Source of the DNA: Plasmodiophora brassicae
Lineage: Eukaryota; Endomyxa; Phytomyxea; Plasmodiophorida; Plasmodiophoridae
Assembly (NCBI GenBank): GCA_039704465.1
Contig: JASFAU010000008.1
Span: 620,001 to 684,000 of the forward strand
Reading direction: 5' to 3'
Length of the DNA stretch: 64,000 bases
A program made the position numbers and the translations under genes. The notes below the pieces were generated by a model, which was not told the origin of the DNA, searched no databases, and saw nothing but the letters and a program-made list of their open reading frames with translations. The first letter of the stretch is position 1. Each line of letters begins with the position of its first letter. Below, in pieces: positions 23,448 to 34,460 of this stretch.

Positions 23448-23727
23448 CCTATAACGCTGCCCAGTTTGGGATACACATCAGGGTTTGGTGCAACGGTCAC
23501 GGACACACGGGAGGGCCGGGCCCAGCAAAAAATACCGCAACATTTGCGGCGTCACAGTCGAAAGGTTCTTATCCTTTTTGGGAGCCCCGTCGAACGGGGT
23601 TTCCAGTCTCAGGCACTGCGCAGGATCGGGACGCGGCGGCCGGTGGGGCCGGTGGCGTGCGCGTCAAACCCATCTCGGGCGGCGGCCAGGCGGCGGTCGC
23701 GGTACTGGGCAGGGCGACGCGCGCGCG

Positions 23728-25674
23728 ATGTGGTATTCATTCACGTTGATGGACGCGCTCGAAGCACTGCTCGTCGCCGTCGGCGTCGTTCTCCTGGTCG
23801 CGTACTGGTTCGACTCGCGGTCGACGCCCGTCGGGAAGCGCCTGCGCGCGCAGCCGTCGTCGAGGGCGGGGCCGACGGCGTCCGCCGCCGTCGCGCGCGC
23901 CCCGAAACCAACGGGCCCGCCCATCACGATCCTGTTCGGATCACAGGCGGGCACGGGTGAGTCGTTTGCGCGCGGGTTCGGGAAGGAAGCCGCGCGGCGA
24001 GGGTTCGCGCCGCATGTTCGCGATGTGGAAGGGTACAACGTCCTTCAGGAGCTGCCCCAGGAGCGCCTCCTGATTCTGTTCATCTCGACGCATGGCGAAG
24101 GCGATCCGCCGGACAGCGCCGTCGAGTTTGACGAATGCCTGATGGGCGACGATGCGCCCAAGTTGCCTGCCGAGCTGACGTTCGCCGTGTTCGGGCTTGG
24201 CAACAGGCAGTACGAGCACTTCAACGCCATGGGCAAGAAGATCGACGGGCGGCTCGAGGAGCTGGGCGCGACCCGATTGTTGCCGCTCGGCCTCGGTGAC
24301 GACAACGGGTGCATCGAAGAGGACAACGAGAACTGGAGGTTGGCGTTATGGCCGCTGGTACACAAGCACCTCGGCGTGCCCGACGTCGAATCGACGCCTA
24401 CCGTTCCCGTCTTCGAGCCTGGCTATCGCATCGTCTGGGCGCCCGACCTGAAATCGGGCAGTCTCTCGTTCAGAAACCGACGCACGTCGCTGTCGACGCA
24501 GTCGACGCATCGTCTGCTCAGCGTCGATTCGGTGCGGACGCTGACGTCGCCTGACGCTGAAGCCAGCGTCGTCCATGTCGTGTTCGACATCACTGACCTG
24601 TCGCTGTCGTACCGTACGGCGGATAACCTCGGCGTCCACCCGAGGAACGACCATGCCGTTGTTGCACGCCTCTGCAAGCGGCTGGGTGTCAAGGGCGATG
24701 ACGTGTTCACGTTGAAGCGCATCAAGTTTGGGACCGACAAGAAGTTGCCGGTGCCGACGCCGTGCAGTGTGGCCGATGCCCTGCTGTGGCACATGGACCT
24801 GATGAACCCACCGGGCAAGTCGTTCATCGGGTTCCTGTCGCAGTACGCCACCGATGAAGGCGAGAAGATTCGCCTGGCGAATATGTCGTTGCCGGGCGGC
24901 AAGGACGACTACCACGAGCACCTGGTCGTGGACAAGAAGACCATTCCGGAACTGCTGGACATGTTCCAGTCGGTCCAGCCGCCGTTCGAGCACTTCCTCG
25001 AGGAGTGCCCGTCCCTTCAGCCGCGTATGTTCACGATCGCGTCGTCACCCAGGGCCACGCCGAACCAGATCCACCTGACGGTGGCGGTCGAGCGCACAGA
25101 GAAGGCGCGCGGCCGCGTTCACCACGGCGTCTGCTCGACGTTCCTGTCCGAATTGCAACCCGGGCGGCACTGCGTCAGCGCATTCGTCCGCCAGTCGTCG
25201 TTCTTCCTGCCCGAGGACCGTTCGATCCCCGTCGTCATGATCGGCCCCGGCACCGGGATCGCCCCGTTCCGCGCGTTCATCCAGGAGGGTATGTCGCGTG
25301 GCGGGCCCCTGGACTGGCACCTGTTCTTCGGGTGCCGGTATGCGGATCGCGATTTCCTGTACAAGGACGAACTGGAGGAAGCCGAGCGGGTCGGCGTCCT
25401 GAAGGGCCTGTACGTCGCCGTGTCGCGGCAGGACCCGAACAGGAAGGTCTATGTCCAGGATCTGATCCTGGAGAAGAAGGAGATGATCTGGGACCTGGTC
25501 GACAAGCGCCAGGCGCTGTTCTTCCTGTGTGGTTCCACAGGCATGGGCAAGGGCGTCCGCGATGCGCTGCGCGCCATCATCCAGGAGTGCTCGTCGTGCA
25601 GCGAGGACGACGCGACCGCATACCTGAAGAAGCTCAGCGACGCTGGGCGCTTCGTATCCGAACTCTGGGGTTGA
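23728..25674 (+). CDS. POR: NADPH-cytochrome P450 reductase
   Basis: Diflavin reductase that passes electrons from NADPH via FAD and FMN to microsomal P450s. The 648-residue intronless protein begins at MWYSFTLMDALEALLV; an N-terminal membrane anchor (LEALLVAVGVVLLVAYWF, about residues 11-28) fits ER localisation. The FMN-binding flavodoxin domain has ITILFGSQAGTGESFARGFG and VFGLGNRQYEHFNAMGK. The FAD domain has RMFTIASSP and GVCSTFL. The NADPH domain has VVMIGPGTGIAPFRAFIQEG, HLFFGCRYADRDFLYKDEL and FFLCGSTGMGKGVRDAL. The penultimate Trp (SELWG) is the residue that stacks on FAD. In-frame sequence upstream of this ATG has the low-complexity look of 5' UTR, so the shorter start was chosen. 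Confidence 0.96.
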   Translation: MWYSFTLMDALEALLVAVGVVLLVAYWFDSRSTPVGKRLRAQPSSRAGPTASAAVARAPKPTGPPITILFGSQAGTGESFARGFGKEAARRGFAPHVRDVEGYNVLQELPQERLLILFISTHGEGDPPDSAVEFDECLMGDDAPKLPAELTFAVFGLGNRQYEHFNAMGKKIDGRLEELGATRLLPLGLGDDNGCIEEDNENWRLALWPLVHKHLGVPDVESTPTVPVFEPGYRIVWAPDLKSGSLSFRNRRTSLSTQSTHRLLSVDSVRTLTSPDAEASVVHVVFDITDLSLSYRTADNLGVHPRNDHAVVARLCKRLGVKGDDVFTLKRIKFGTDKKLPVPTPCSVADALLWHMDLMNPPGKSFIGFLSQYATDEGEKIRLANMSLPGGKDDYHEHLVVDKKTIPELLDMFQSVQPPFEHFLEECPSLQPRMFTIASSPRATPNQIHLTVAVERTEKARGRVHHGVCSTFLSELQPGRHCVSAFVRQSSFFLPEDRSIPVVMIGPGTGIAPFRAFIQEGMSRGGPLDWHLFFGCRYADRDFLYKDELEEAERVGVLKGLYVAVSRQDPNRKVYVQDLILEKKEMIWDLVDKRQALFFLCGSTGMGKGVRDALRAIIQECSSCSEDDATAYLKKLSDAGRFVSELWG

Positions 25675-25843
25675 GTACCGCATCCCGCCCGTACACTTAT
25701 CTATCTGGCATGCTGTATAAAGTTGTCGTCGCCCCACTCGCAAACCCGCCTCGTGTGTGCACCGGAACAGCAGTGACTCACGACGCGACCGGACCGGATC
25801 ACGGAAGCGGGTTCGAAGCAGCACCACCAGCAGCACTGTGCCA

Positions 25844-26365
25844 ATGCCAGCGAAAGCGTCATCCAAGCCAAGGGGGCGCGTGTCTCGGTTCCTGCTGTCC
25901 ACGCGAGCGGATGCGGTCCTCGCCCGGCATCGCCGTCGCATGACGGAACCGGGCAGTACGAAGCGCTCCCGGGCGTCGATCGCCTCGAGGACGCTGACTG
26001 GTGACGGTGGCGATGCGTCGCCCCAGTACGAGGACGTCTGCGCTATCAGCGACCCTGGCACGGAATCGTCATCATCGTCACCGTCGTCTGGGGAACACAC
26101 TGTCCGCGTACTGGGTTCCGATGTCTTCCGTCGCGTTCGCACAGACGACGAGTGCTCCACGACCGCATCGCCGTCGTCGTCGTCGTCGTCAGACTCCGCG
26201 AAAGCATTCCCATTCGTTCCATACCCGGTGTCGACAGCCGCCTCCTGTACTGTGCCAAGCCAGCCTGCACCGACCGGGGAACCTGAACAACGTCGTCCAC
26301 CCGGCACGCAGCGCGCCCGCCTCATCTCAACGTTCCGTGCCGTCTTCTCGTCCAGCAACACGTAG
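25844..26365 (+). CDS. unknown basic, serine-rich protein
   Basis: Not recognised. A 173-residue frame from MPAKASSKPRGRVSRFLL to a TAG at 26363-26365. The N-terminal third is rich in Arg/Lys; the middle and C-terminal parts are Ser-rich, including runs of Ser from GTC/TCG repeats near 26168-26192 that may be slippage-prone. An AATAAA 20 bp after the stop supports a plus-strand gene. A long overlapping minus-strand frame is judged a shadow, because the codon bias and poly(A) signal favour plus. It could be intrinsically disordered; function unknown. Confidence 0.45.
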   Translation: MPAKASSKPRGRVSRFLLSTRADAVLARHRRRMTEPGSTKRSRASIASRTLTGDGGDASPQYEDVCAISDPGTESSSSSPSSGEHTVRVLGSDVFRRVRTDDECSTTASPSSSSSSDSAKAFPFVPYPVSTAASCTVPSQPAPTGEPEQRRPPGTQRARLISTFRAVFSSSNT

Positions 26366-26385
26366 CAGTGCCCTCGCACCGAGAC

Positions 26386-26391
26386 AATAAA
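26386..26391 (+). terminator. candidate poly(A) signal AATAAA
   Basis: Canonical hexamer 20 bp after the TAG of the Ser-rich frame. Confidence 0.5.
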
Positions 26392-26504
26392 CCATCCGGA
26401 TCTGCCAGCACGACCTGGTGCTGATATGCCTCTCTGCGTCAGCAGATAAATATCTGGGCGCGCGTGCGGTTCGTCAGGTCCAGGGCGCGGCGGCGGCCAT
26501 CGCG

Positions 26505-27104
26505 ATGCCCAGCAGCCTGCCGCACCTGGTCCCGGGGCGGAACAACGAGTTCGGCCGGGCCCTGGCACGAACCGCCTCGCTGACCTACGTCCAGAAACTG
26601 GGCCAGAAGCCGTATGGCACGCTCCTGCACAAATCCATGGTCGCCGAGCGCCAGTTTGAATGCACGAGGCGCAGCGCGCTGCCGCCCGCGATCGCGATCC
26701 GAGGCGTCGGCGAGTTTCGCCACGAGAACGCGGAGACGCTGTCGTCCCGAACCGACCCGACCAAATGGGTCTGGGGCGACCTGAACCGGACCAGGCGCCC
26801 GAAGGCGTTGTACATCAACAACATGATCAAACCGAGGGACAGGGATGCACCGCCGCTGGCCCCGGTCGGGGACGACCGCCTTGGCAACCGGGCCGCCCTT
26901 ATCCTCCAGCGCTGGCAGTCCGCCAACGACCTCGTCAAGGCCGGCCGCGGCCGATTCGGCAAGGTCGACGTGGTACGACGCGAGAACGCCGGCCTCGCCA
27001 ACGCCGACATGTTCACGATCATGAGGGGCGCCGAGTTCACGCCCAGCAAGCGACCGGAGCACCTGCGCCCCCCGGTGCCCACGCCGAGGCACTTCCTCTG
27101 GTAG
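26505..27104 (+). CDS. unknown 199-residue basic protein
   Basis: Not recognised. An intronless frame from MPSSLPHLVPGRNNEFGRAL to a C-terminus ending PTPRHFLW. It is rich in Arg and Pro, with no signal peptide, membrane helix or catalytic motif. Segments such as KWVWGDLNRTRRPKALYIN, and the end FTIMRGAEFTPSKRPEHLRP, have the extended, Pro/aromatic-punctuated look of microtubule-inner or other filament-decorating proteins; that is only an impression. GC-rich codon usage matches neighbouring real genes. An earlier in-frame ATG at 26418 is possible. Confidence 0.55.
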   Translation: MPSSLPHLVPGRNNEFGRALARTASLTYVQKLGQKPYGTLLHKSMVAERQFECTRRSALPPAIAIRGVGEFRHENAETLSSRTDPTKWVWGDLNRTRRPKALYINNMIKPRDRDAPPLAPVGDDRLGNRAALILQRWQSANDLVKAGRGRFGKVDVVRRENAGLANADMFTIMRGAEFTPSKRPEHLRPPVPTPRHFLW

Positions 27105-27435
27105 CAGCGCGCCCCCCATTACTATTACACGATAATCGGTGTATTCGCCGGGTCGCTCGTCGGCAGCAGCCGAACGCCACCGCCTGTCAGAAGCGTCAGC
27201 CGCACGATAACGCACGACGGAACGAGTACGAACGTTGGGTGACGAGCGCGATGGACCGGGCGGGAGGGTCGACGGCCTCCGCTTTGGGAACGGCGAACGT
27301 CCCGGTGCCGATCGCGACAACCGGGAACGCCTCCTGCCAGCAGGTCAGGACGCGAAGGTTGCCACTGTCGACGCCGATCTGTGTGATCCTTTCGGGGGGC
27401 GTCAACGAGCGGCAGCGGGTCTAACGCTGACAGGT

Positions 27436-30406
27436 CTACCGGTTGGAGAAGGCAGAGCTGATCAGCAGGCAACGGTCGGTGACCCAGCGGATCACCAGAG
27501 GCGTGCCGATCGTGTCGCAGGCCAGGGCGTCCACCTGCTGCAGGCCGACACTGTCATCGTCGGCGACGACGACTTGCGACAGGATCAGGTTGGGTTGCCC
27601 GGCGTGCCGGCAGAGCAGGACCCAGGGCCAGCACGCGCTCAGCGACACTGACGCCGGCTGCGTCGACGGCCACGAGCACTGCCCCGCCCGGTGGATACGC
27701 GAACCAGTGCACTGCCAGATCGACAACCGGTCGTAGGACGCGATCGCGAGCAGGTTGTCGTGAACGGGTTGCCCGGCCAGCATCGACCCGGTGCCGACGA
27801 TCGTGCTGGCCTGGAGGCGCATCGACCCGTTCCGATGCACGTCATGCAACGAGAGGAGGTGGGCGTCGTCGGTCCTGCTGAGGATCGCCAGGAGCTCCAC
27901 AGCGCCCACCCGCACAGGGAACAGGTCGACGAGGGCGTGCTGGAACCGACTGGAGCCGACCAGGGCGACGGGCGCCCGCGTGTACACGTGCACGGACGCG
28001 TCCGCGTTGCCGATGACGATCGTGTCGCTCTGCTCGAGGTGCACCAGCGACCTGGGGCAGGACCCCTCGGCGAGGTTCGTGACGACCTGCTGCAGGGCGC
28101 TGGGGGCGCGTTCCAGACGGGCAACGAACAGGCGCCCGTCGCTCGACGTCGTCTGCATCAGCAGCCGAGACGTGTTGTCAACGGGGGCAATGACGCGCGG
28201 GACGCCGTCGACGTGAATTCGTGTGGCCGACCAGGCCCCGTTGTCGTTCGTGATCGCGACCGGGTCGTCTGACCACGCGATCGCCGTGTCGTCGCCGCAC
28301 AGGCAGATGGAGACGGGGCCCTGCCCGCCGACGATGAACGCCTGCACCAGGCGCAGGCGGTCATCGTCGGCGACGTCGTAGACGAGCAGACCGCCGTCGT
28401 CGGTCCCGACCAGCACGCCCCCACCGACCATGAACACGATGCTGGTCACGTCGAACTCCACAGGAACGGATCCGACGCTGGACACTGGTTACAATTGGCG
28501 ATCGGTCCCGTGACGTCGACTTACATGGCCAGGCGGTCGCCAACGATCTCGCAGAGCAGCAACCGGGCGGCATCAGCCACGATAGTACACGACCGGGAGC
28601 GCATGGCGAGACAGGTGGCCAGCAGGCCGTCGTACGAGGCGACGACGTTGACCAGCATACGCGCCCGGTCGAGCGCCAGGACCTGGATCCCGTGTCGGGT
28701 GGCAATGACAATCACGTCGCCGTCGTTCGCCGCCTGCACGATCTCGAACGAGTCGGGCGCCCAGGACGACCTCAACCGGTACGGCGGCCCGCGTTCAACG
28801 ATCCGTACGTCGTCCTCGCTGACGACCAGGAGCGCATCGTCGACGACGTCGGCGTGGACCACGACGAGTGCCGGGTCGATGGCAGCGGCGTCAACCGGTT
28901 CGAGATCGGACGACGCCGCGTCCCACCGATACACCTGCGTGCCATCGCTGCCCGACGCGATCACGAGCGAGCCGACGACGACGACCCGGCGCGCCTGGAA
29001 ACGCAGGTCGCGCTCGACGCGGACGGCCAGGTCGGTGACCAGGCACCGAATGATCGATTGCCCGGTACAGACGTACAACGCGTCGTCGACCGTGCAACTG
29101 GCACTGGCGCCGTTCAATGCGCTCGGCGACAGGACGCGGACGACATCGACCCTGGCGCCGGGTGCGTCGTTGGCGGCAGCGAACAGGGACGACCCGGAGG
29201 AGCTTCCCAGGAACAGGCGTGCCGGGGTCACACAGGCGATCACGTCGATGGGATCGGCGCGATCATGCAGTGCAAGACGATGAAGCGCGAACGTGTGCGG
29301 CGTGTTGATGAGCCGGTAGACGCTGCCGTCCGAGCAGCCGACCAGGAACTCGTCAGGGCGGCCCGATGACGACAGGCAGGTCGGGGTGAAGAGCGCGTCG
29401 TCGTCGACGACAACGACCTTGACCTTACGGGACGTGTCGGTGACGTGAATGATGTCACGTGATCCGACGCAGATGACGCCGGTGGCAGTGGCGATCAGAC
29501 GTCGTGACGATGGGTCGATGTCGCGGACACGGTATGGGCCATCGTGGACGCGACGACGACCGACCACGCAGGTGGACAGTTCGACGCTGTCGCCGTTCGA
29601 GGAACACAGCAGAGCGACGACCGGTCGTCCAGTGTGATCGGCCGCGGGCAGCGGCGCCAGGTCGATGACGTTGCTGTATGGAACAGGGAGGTTGCGGGTC
29701 CGGATGCCATCGGATGTCACCTGGCCATGCATGGGTCAGTGCAGGTGCGATAACGGCGCGCGCAGCGAAGGCACACCTCGACCAGGGTCAGGCACGTCCG
29801 ATAAACAACGACGACGAGGCTCGCCATGATACCAGGCGACTTTGTGGGCAGGTTGGCCACAATCGCCGGCATCAGTCTCTACGTCAATCAAACCGCACGT
29901 CTCTCGAATGAGGCACGGGTTCGGAATCGCACACCGGCGGTCGATTACGATGGGCGTTCCGGGAGGTGGGGGAGCAAGAGCGCCGTCGTAGACGGTTTCG
30001 AGGCCCGAGGCTGACCAGCGAACCAGACGTATGCGAAGGTCGGCGAACAGCGCAGCAATGGCGTCGGTTTCACTGCATTCGAATGAGCCACAGCGACGTG
30101 CCGCGGTCCCAGGATTCTCAACGGGGCACCGTACGATGGCGGAATGCGAACCGGGCACAACGCGATGATGTTGAACCGAGAAAGCGGCGCGGACCCGCAT
30201 TGTCGAACCGGGCGCGAGGCCGTCCAGGTCCAGACCTCCAGGGCGCGGTCCTGCAGCGTATGAACGGGTCAGCCGAGAACCCGACCAGGAGGACATCGCT
30301 GATGAAACGGTACATTCGCAAGTGCCAGCTGATCACCGATCTGGTCCTTCAGGAAACGCCCACGAACGCAGGCAGTGACAACGCCTTCGGCGATGACCGA
30401 CGTCAT
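27436..30406 (-). CDS. CPSF160/DDB1/SF3b130-superfamily beta-propeller protein
   Basis: Large multi-exon protein of roughly 900-950 residues. The start at 30404-30406 gives GVVTACVRGRFLKDQIGDQL, and after an intron DRALEVWTWTASRPV, the pattern that opens DDB1/CPSF160/SF3b3 proteins (TAV..CV.G.F....L...N...LEV). It continues with DAIAALFADLRIRLVRWSAS, reminiscent of CPSF160. The central exon (28521-29732) is a long run of propeller strands (FLVGCSDGSVYRL, VVVGSLVIASGSDGTQVYRW, VVSEDDVRIVERGPPYRL). A 40-nt intron (GTAAGT ... CCAG, about 28480-28523) joins it to the last exon (VGGGVLVGTDDGGLLVYDVA ... WVTDRCLLISSAFSNR). It is shorter than canonical family members, and the C-terminal CPSF_A region is not clear. 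RNA 3' processing, splicing and ubiquitin-ligase scaffolding are all open. Confidence 0.55.
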
Positions 30407-30625
30407 GCACAAGTCGCCACGACGTGCCCTGTGCCTTGCAGCATATATCATCTGTCTTCGCTGCTCGCCGTTCGATGGGTTGGCCAGGATGTCGGGCTTG
30501 GCATGCCGTTTCATGTCGACGGTGCCACCGGGGTCACTTTCGGTGAACCGGGTTCCCCTGAGACGAGGATGACGCTATTACGCAGTCCGTGGAAACTGCA
30601 GTGCTGACACGGCGTCCGACAATCG

Positions 30626-32011
30626 ATGCCGATGAAACGCGTGCGCGTCGTGTTCCGGTCGCGGGAGCCCGATCGCGTGTCGGCCACCCTACCGGCCCCG
30701 AGTGCCATGCTCATTCGGGACGATGTGCAGACGGTGCGCGATGTGGTTGAGGCGATCCGATCGCGGTTTCCCGTCCTTCGCGCGTGCGAGCTGTCAATGG
30801 AGCTGGGGTCGTTTGCCGTCCTTGACACGGAGGACGCGTCCATCATCAGAGACGATGAAACGATTGGCATTGTGGCGTCGTATCAGCGTCGACGCGACGT
30901 GAAACACACTCCTCCTCCTCCTCCCCCTCCTCCTGAAACTGCCGACATGTCCGCCTCCGATTCATCGTCGTCCATTGCCGAGCCTGTCTCAGGTGGACGC
31001 ACCTTGGCCTCTAACGCCCCATCAAAGGAAGTGTCTGGGCTCGACGCGAAATCGCTTCGAAAGATCGAGAAGCATCGAGCGAGACGAATTAAGGTGCGGA
31101 TGAACCGGAAGCTAGGTCGCCGTGAACGGGAAGGTGCAGCGGTCGGTTCCTTCGTGGTCATGACGGATGACGCTGTTTCGCCTCCGACGCCTGCACAGAA
31201 CATCGATCGAGGCACCGATTCCGTGCCGAAAGCGTTTTCTCGCACGGCTCAAGTCGAGGGGAAGCGGGTCCTACCTCGAGGGCATTTCCGGTTCACGGAT
31301 ACGCCTGACGTTGTCGAAAAGGTTTCAGCCGATGTGGCCGTTGAAGTCCCATCGAACATCAGGGTCGATCGTGCGAAGCGCGCTAGCAACTTCAGCTTCA
31401 GGATGATCGAGGAGGGTGACGTTGACGAGGCTGCGGACGAGCAACCGGAGGAGCAACCGGAACCACCATGTGAGCAGACTGACGAAGGCGCCATCGCCGA
31501 GGTTGCAGTACCCGAAGAAACCGCCGATCAAACGTTGCTGATGACTACCATGGCCATTCGCGGTGCGAACTTCTTCGCTCCTCGCACGTTGAGTTACTAT
31601 GGGTTGTCGAACGAGGGTCAAGCACCGGCGGGCGGTGAAACGCCTACCGAGGTCCAGACGCGATATGAGACACTCCCCGTCATCAGCGACTTACGTGACC
31701 TGGGTCGCGATTGCGTCATTGCTTTCAAGGAGCTGGAGATTGTCGCGTGGTCGCCGCAGCTGTCCGCGTTTAAAACGGCCACCGTTGTGGAATCCTGTCA
31801 CGAATCCAAAACGCTGGACGTTGTCACCCGCGGCGGCGAGCGGCGGCGCGTCGAGTACAACAGCATGCACGACGTCCGACTCGTGTCCGGCGACCTACAA
31901 TCGAGCCGCTCGATCGACCATGACCTCATCGCGGCGCTGCAGGCCAGGAGAGCCGAGGTCATGGCGCATACGATCGGGCCGCAGCAACCGGGTGGCGTCG
32001 CTGGGGCGTAA
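30626..32011 (+). CDS. COIL: coilin-like protein
   Basis: Predicted Cajal-body scaffold. A 461-residue intronless frame. The N-terminal ubiquitin-like coilin fold is seen as KRVRVVFRSREP ... TVRDVVEAIRSRFPVLRACE, then LGSFAVLDTEDASIIRDDET (about residues 3-85). A Pro-tract (eight prolines) and a Ser-rich linker follow, with a basic Lys/Arg cluster (KIEKHRARRIKVRMNRKLGR) resembling a nuclear/nucleolar signal, and an acidic Glu/Pro stretch. The C-terminal atypical Tudor domain reads VIAFKELEIVAWSPQLSAFK, TATVVESCHESKTLDVVTRG, matching the family block (IAFKLLE....SP..S.YKE). The domain order and both terminal folds fit coilin; the middle is unconserved, as is usual. AATAAA lies 11 bp after the stop. 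Confidence 0.75.
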   Translation: MPMKRVRVVFRSREPDRVSATLPAPSAMLIRDDVQTVRDVVEAIRSRFPVLRACELSMELGSFAVLDTEDASIIRDDETIGIVASYQRRRDVKHTPPPPPPPPETADMSASDSSSSIAEPVSGGRTLASNAPSKEVSGLDAKSLRKIEKHRARRIKVRMNRKLGRREREGAAVGSFVVMTDDAVSPPTPAQNIDRGTDSVPKAFSRTAQVEGKRVLPRGHFRFTDTPDVVEKVSADVAVEVPSNIRVDRAKRASNFSFRMIEEGDVDEAADEQPEEQPEPPCEQTDEGAIAEVAVPEETADQTLLMTTMAIRGANFFAPRTLSYYGLSNEGQAPAGGETPTEVQTRYETLPVISDLRDLGRDCVIAFKELEIVAWSPQLSAFKTATVVESCHESKTLDVVTRGGERRRVEYNSMHDVRLVSGDLQSSRSIDHDLIAALQARRAEVMAHTIGPQQPGGVAGA

Positions 32012-32021
32012 CCCTGCAGCG

Positions 32022-32027
32022 AATAAA
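32022..32027 (+). terminator. candidate poly(A) signal AATAAA
   Basis: Hexamer 11 bp after the coilin-like stop codon. Confidence 0.5.
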
Positions 32028-32245
32028 CGTAATAGCGGAATGGCGTCGCTGCCCGCCGCCGCGCTCACTATGTCGTTGTTGTCCTGCCGGACAAGACGGT
32101 CGGTAGTGAGTCGATGGCAGAGAGGACCGTTTTGGGGCGTCGCCAGTCGACTCGCGTCTGCTGCGGTGCGGCGGTGGCCGTGCGGCGTCTCCGTCTGGCC
32201 CTCACACTGCAATTGGGGCGGTGTGCCGGGTGCGGGAGGGGAGTC

Positions 32246-34409
32246 ATGTCCGCGTGGTCGAAGGTCCTGTCGCGGTTCGGCACGGAGGCGCGTCGCGCGA
32301 CCGCGGTGACCGGACGATGGAAGATGGCGCTGCCGGCGGTCGCGGGTACGGCCCTGCCCGGCGGGTCCGCTGCGCATGGCTCTGACGTCGTGTCGGTGCA
32401 GCGCATTTGTGCATCGGGTCGCCGTATGCGTGGAGCTTGATTGCGGATCCGATGACGCGCGAGCTCGGTATCGTCTCGTCGGCGGCTGGCGATTGGGGTC
32501 TGCCCGCCACCGCTGGCGTCCTGTCGGTCACGTTCGCGTTTCAGGTACGCGCTCCATATCCGACTCGGCGTTGTATCCCGGCTCAGTCTATGTGTTGCCA
32601 GGGGTTGACAGCGGCCGCTCTTGGCAACTGGCAGAACCGTGTCGGTCCTACGATCTCCGTTGGCGCTGCGGCGCTCTGCTTCGGCAGCGGTCTCATGTCT
32701 GACGCCGCTTTGTCCTCTGGTCGTGGACACGGATAACCAGTGGCGGACAGGTTGGCCGGCGTCGGTGTCCTCAATCATTCGTTGCCGCTTGTCTACCTTG
32801 GATACGGTGTGCTAAGCGGGATCGGTGTCGGGCTGGCATACACGCCGCCTATCCAAGTCTGGCAACAACGTCCGCCCAGGGCCTCATCCGTGTCCTAATC
32901 TTCCGGCGTTCAGGTGCTCATGGAGTATTTCCCCGACCGAAAAGCGCTCGCATCCGGTGTCACGGTTGCAGGGTTCGGGTGTGGCGGGTTGCTGTTCGCC
33001 CCCCTGTCCGGCAAGCTCATGAGCATTTTCAAGAAGGACCCGACGTTGATTGGCGCGGAAGGCGCTGTGTCGACAGTGACCAAGAGCGGCCAGCTGTTTG
33101 CGGATACGCCGTCTGGTTTAGTTGAGGTCGTGCTGTCGTCTCCCTCGTGCGACCTTGCTCAGGGGTTCTACGCTGTCGGGACAGGTACACGCTGGAGGAC
33201 TGTACTCGGTCCATGATTTACTGTTTGGTGTAGGCGGCACTGGAGTGGGCGAAACGCTCCTGTGTTGTGGAGCGCTCTACTTGACAACCCTACTCGGCTC
33301 AGCCTGGGGGCTTCGTAAGGCACCTGTCGGATATGAAGGGCCAAACCCTTTGCCGAAGCCCACGTCCGGCATCGAGGCCAATCTGCTTGAACGCGCGGTG
33401 CATTCCGACACGGTGATGAAGACGCCGCAGTTCTGGTCGTTGTTTACGACATTCTTCTGCACGATCTGTGGAGGCATGGCTCTGATCAGCGTCGCGAAAC
33501 CGTTAATGATGCAAACGTTTTCGTCTGCCGTGCCTCTGCTTGTCACCCCGTTCGTCTCTTCAGCGTAATTCCCTACTGATTCCTCATGTCGCAAGTCTGT
33601 GTTTACGCTGGGACTCAGATTCGTCGTCGCCCTTTCTGCTGGAAACCTGGGCGGCCGTCTGTTCTGGCCATCCGTTGCGCAACGATACGGCTTCCGTAAC
33701 ACCGTGCACGTCATGACCCTGTCATCGGCCTTGCTCTTTGTTTCCCTGCCGAGTCTTGTTCGCATGGTTGCCGCGACACAGTCCGCGACGCCGTTCTATG
33801 GGTTCGTTGGCTCGTCCATTGCAATCGTATCCATCATGGGCGGCATTTACGCTCTTCTTCCGTAACCGAACTGTTCATGCTTGGCTCGGTGCCTCCTCTA
33901 AACTGTCACGCAGTGCCTATGAGTCAAAGAAGTTCGGCGCCAAGTACGTGGGCTCGAATCATGGTAACGGAGCACGGCTCGAACTGTCGACGACCGCGTT
34001 CTAACGGCCGTTCATTGTGCCAGGGCGTATGCTTCTTGCCTCGACCGCGGCTTCAATTGCTGGCCCGGGCGCTCTTCTTAGCCTTCGCTCCCTGGCGACG
34101 GATACTGCGATGAACGATCTTCTGGCCAAGGTGGACCCTGCCACCTTCCAGGCCAAGTTCGGCGTTCCCGTTTCGCAGGCGCAGGAACTCGTGGCCAGCG
34201 GGACCTTGTCTTTACCAAGGCTGGCCGACTTGATCCCGAACACGGCCGATCCTTCCATCTTCATCTACGACTCTACCATGTATTCCATGAGCGCCTTGAT
34301 GCTGTTGGCGTTCGTCGCGCATGGTCGCCTGCGTCCCATCGACCCGAAATACTTCGAGAGCGCCGAAGAAGCCGCGTCTCGTGCGCCTCCTTCTGGCGGC
34401 CATCACTGA
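32246..34409 (+). CDS. major facilitator transporter, oxalate/formate-antiporter-like
   Basis: Twelve-helix MFS permease of the OFA/monocarboxylate type, membrane. The start MSAWSKVLSRFGTEARRATA precedes helix 1. Eight or so short introns separate blocks: IGSPYAWSLIADPMTRELG, ATAGVLSVTFAF, GLTAAALGNWQNRVGP (the inter-helix 2-3 loop), VYLGYGVLSGIGVGLAYTPP, VLMEYFPDRKALASGVTVAG with FGCGGLLFAPL, then FWSLFTTFFCTICGGMALIS, ALSAGNLGGRLFWPSVAQRY, and PAYESKKFGAKYVGSNHG, whose PA...FG..... pattern matches helix 10-11 of OFA permeases. A C-terminal insert (AMNDLLAKVDPATFQAKFGV and following) lies before the last helix, and the gene ends in a His tail (SGGHH). Introns join in frame (for example VGTG|GTGVG at about 33183-33230). 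Substrate unknown; organic anions are likely. Confidence 0.82.
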
Positions 34410-34460
34410 GATCAGACGCATTGGGGGGTGCTGTTTCTCAATGCATATCCGGCCGGTTTG

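Noticed and set aside
23485..23727. Upstream in-frame extension of the P450 reductase
   Set aside because: No membrane anchor or conservation. The ATG at 23728 puts the hydrophobic anchor at the expected N-terminus.
25045..26568. 507-codon minus-strand frame across the CPR 3' end and the Ser-rich gene
   Set aside because: It overlaps the conserved CPR C-terminus in shadow and loses identity outside. The poly(A) signal favours the plus strand.
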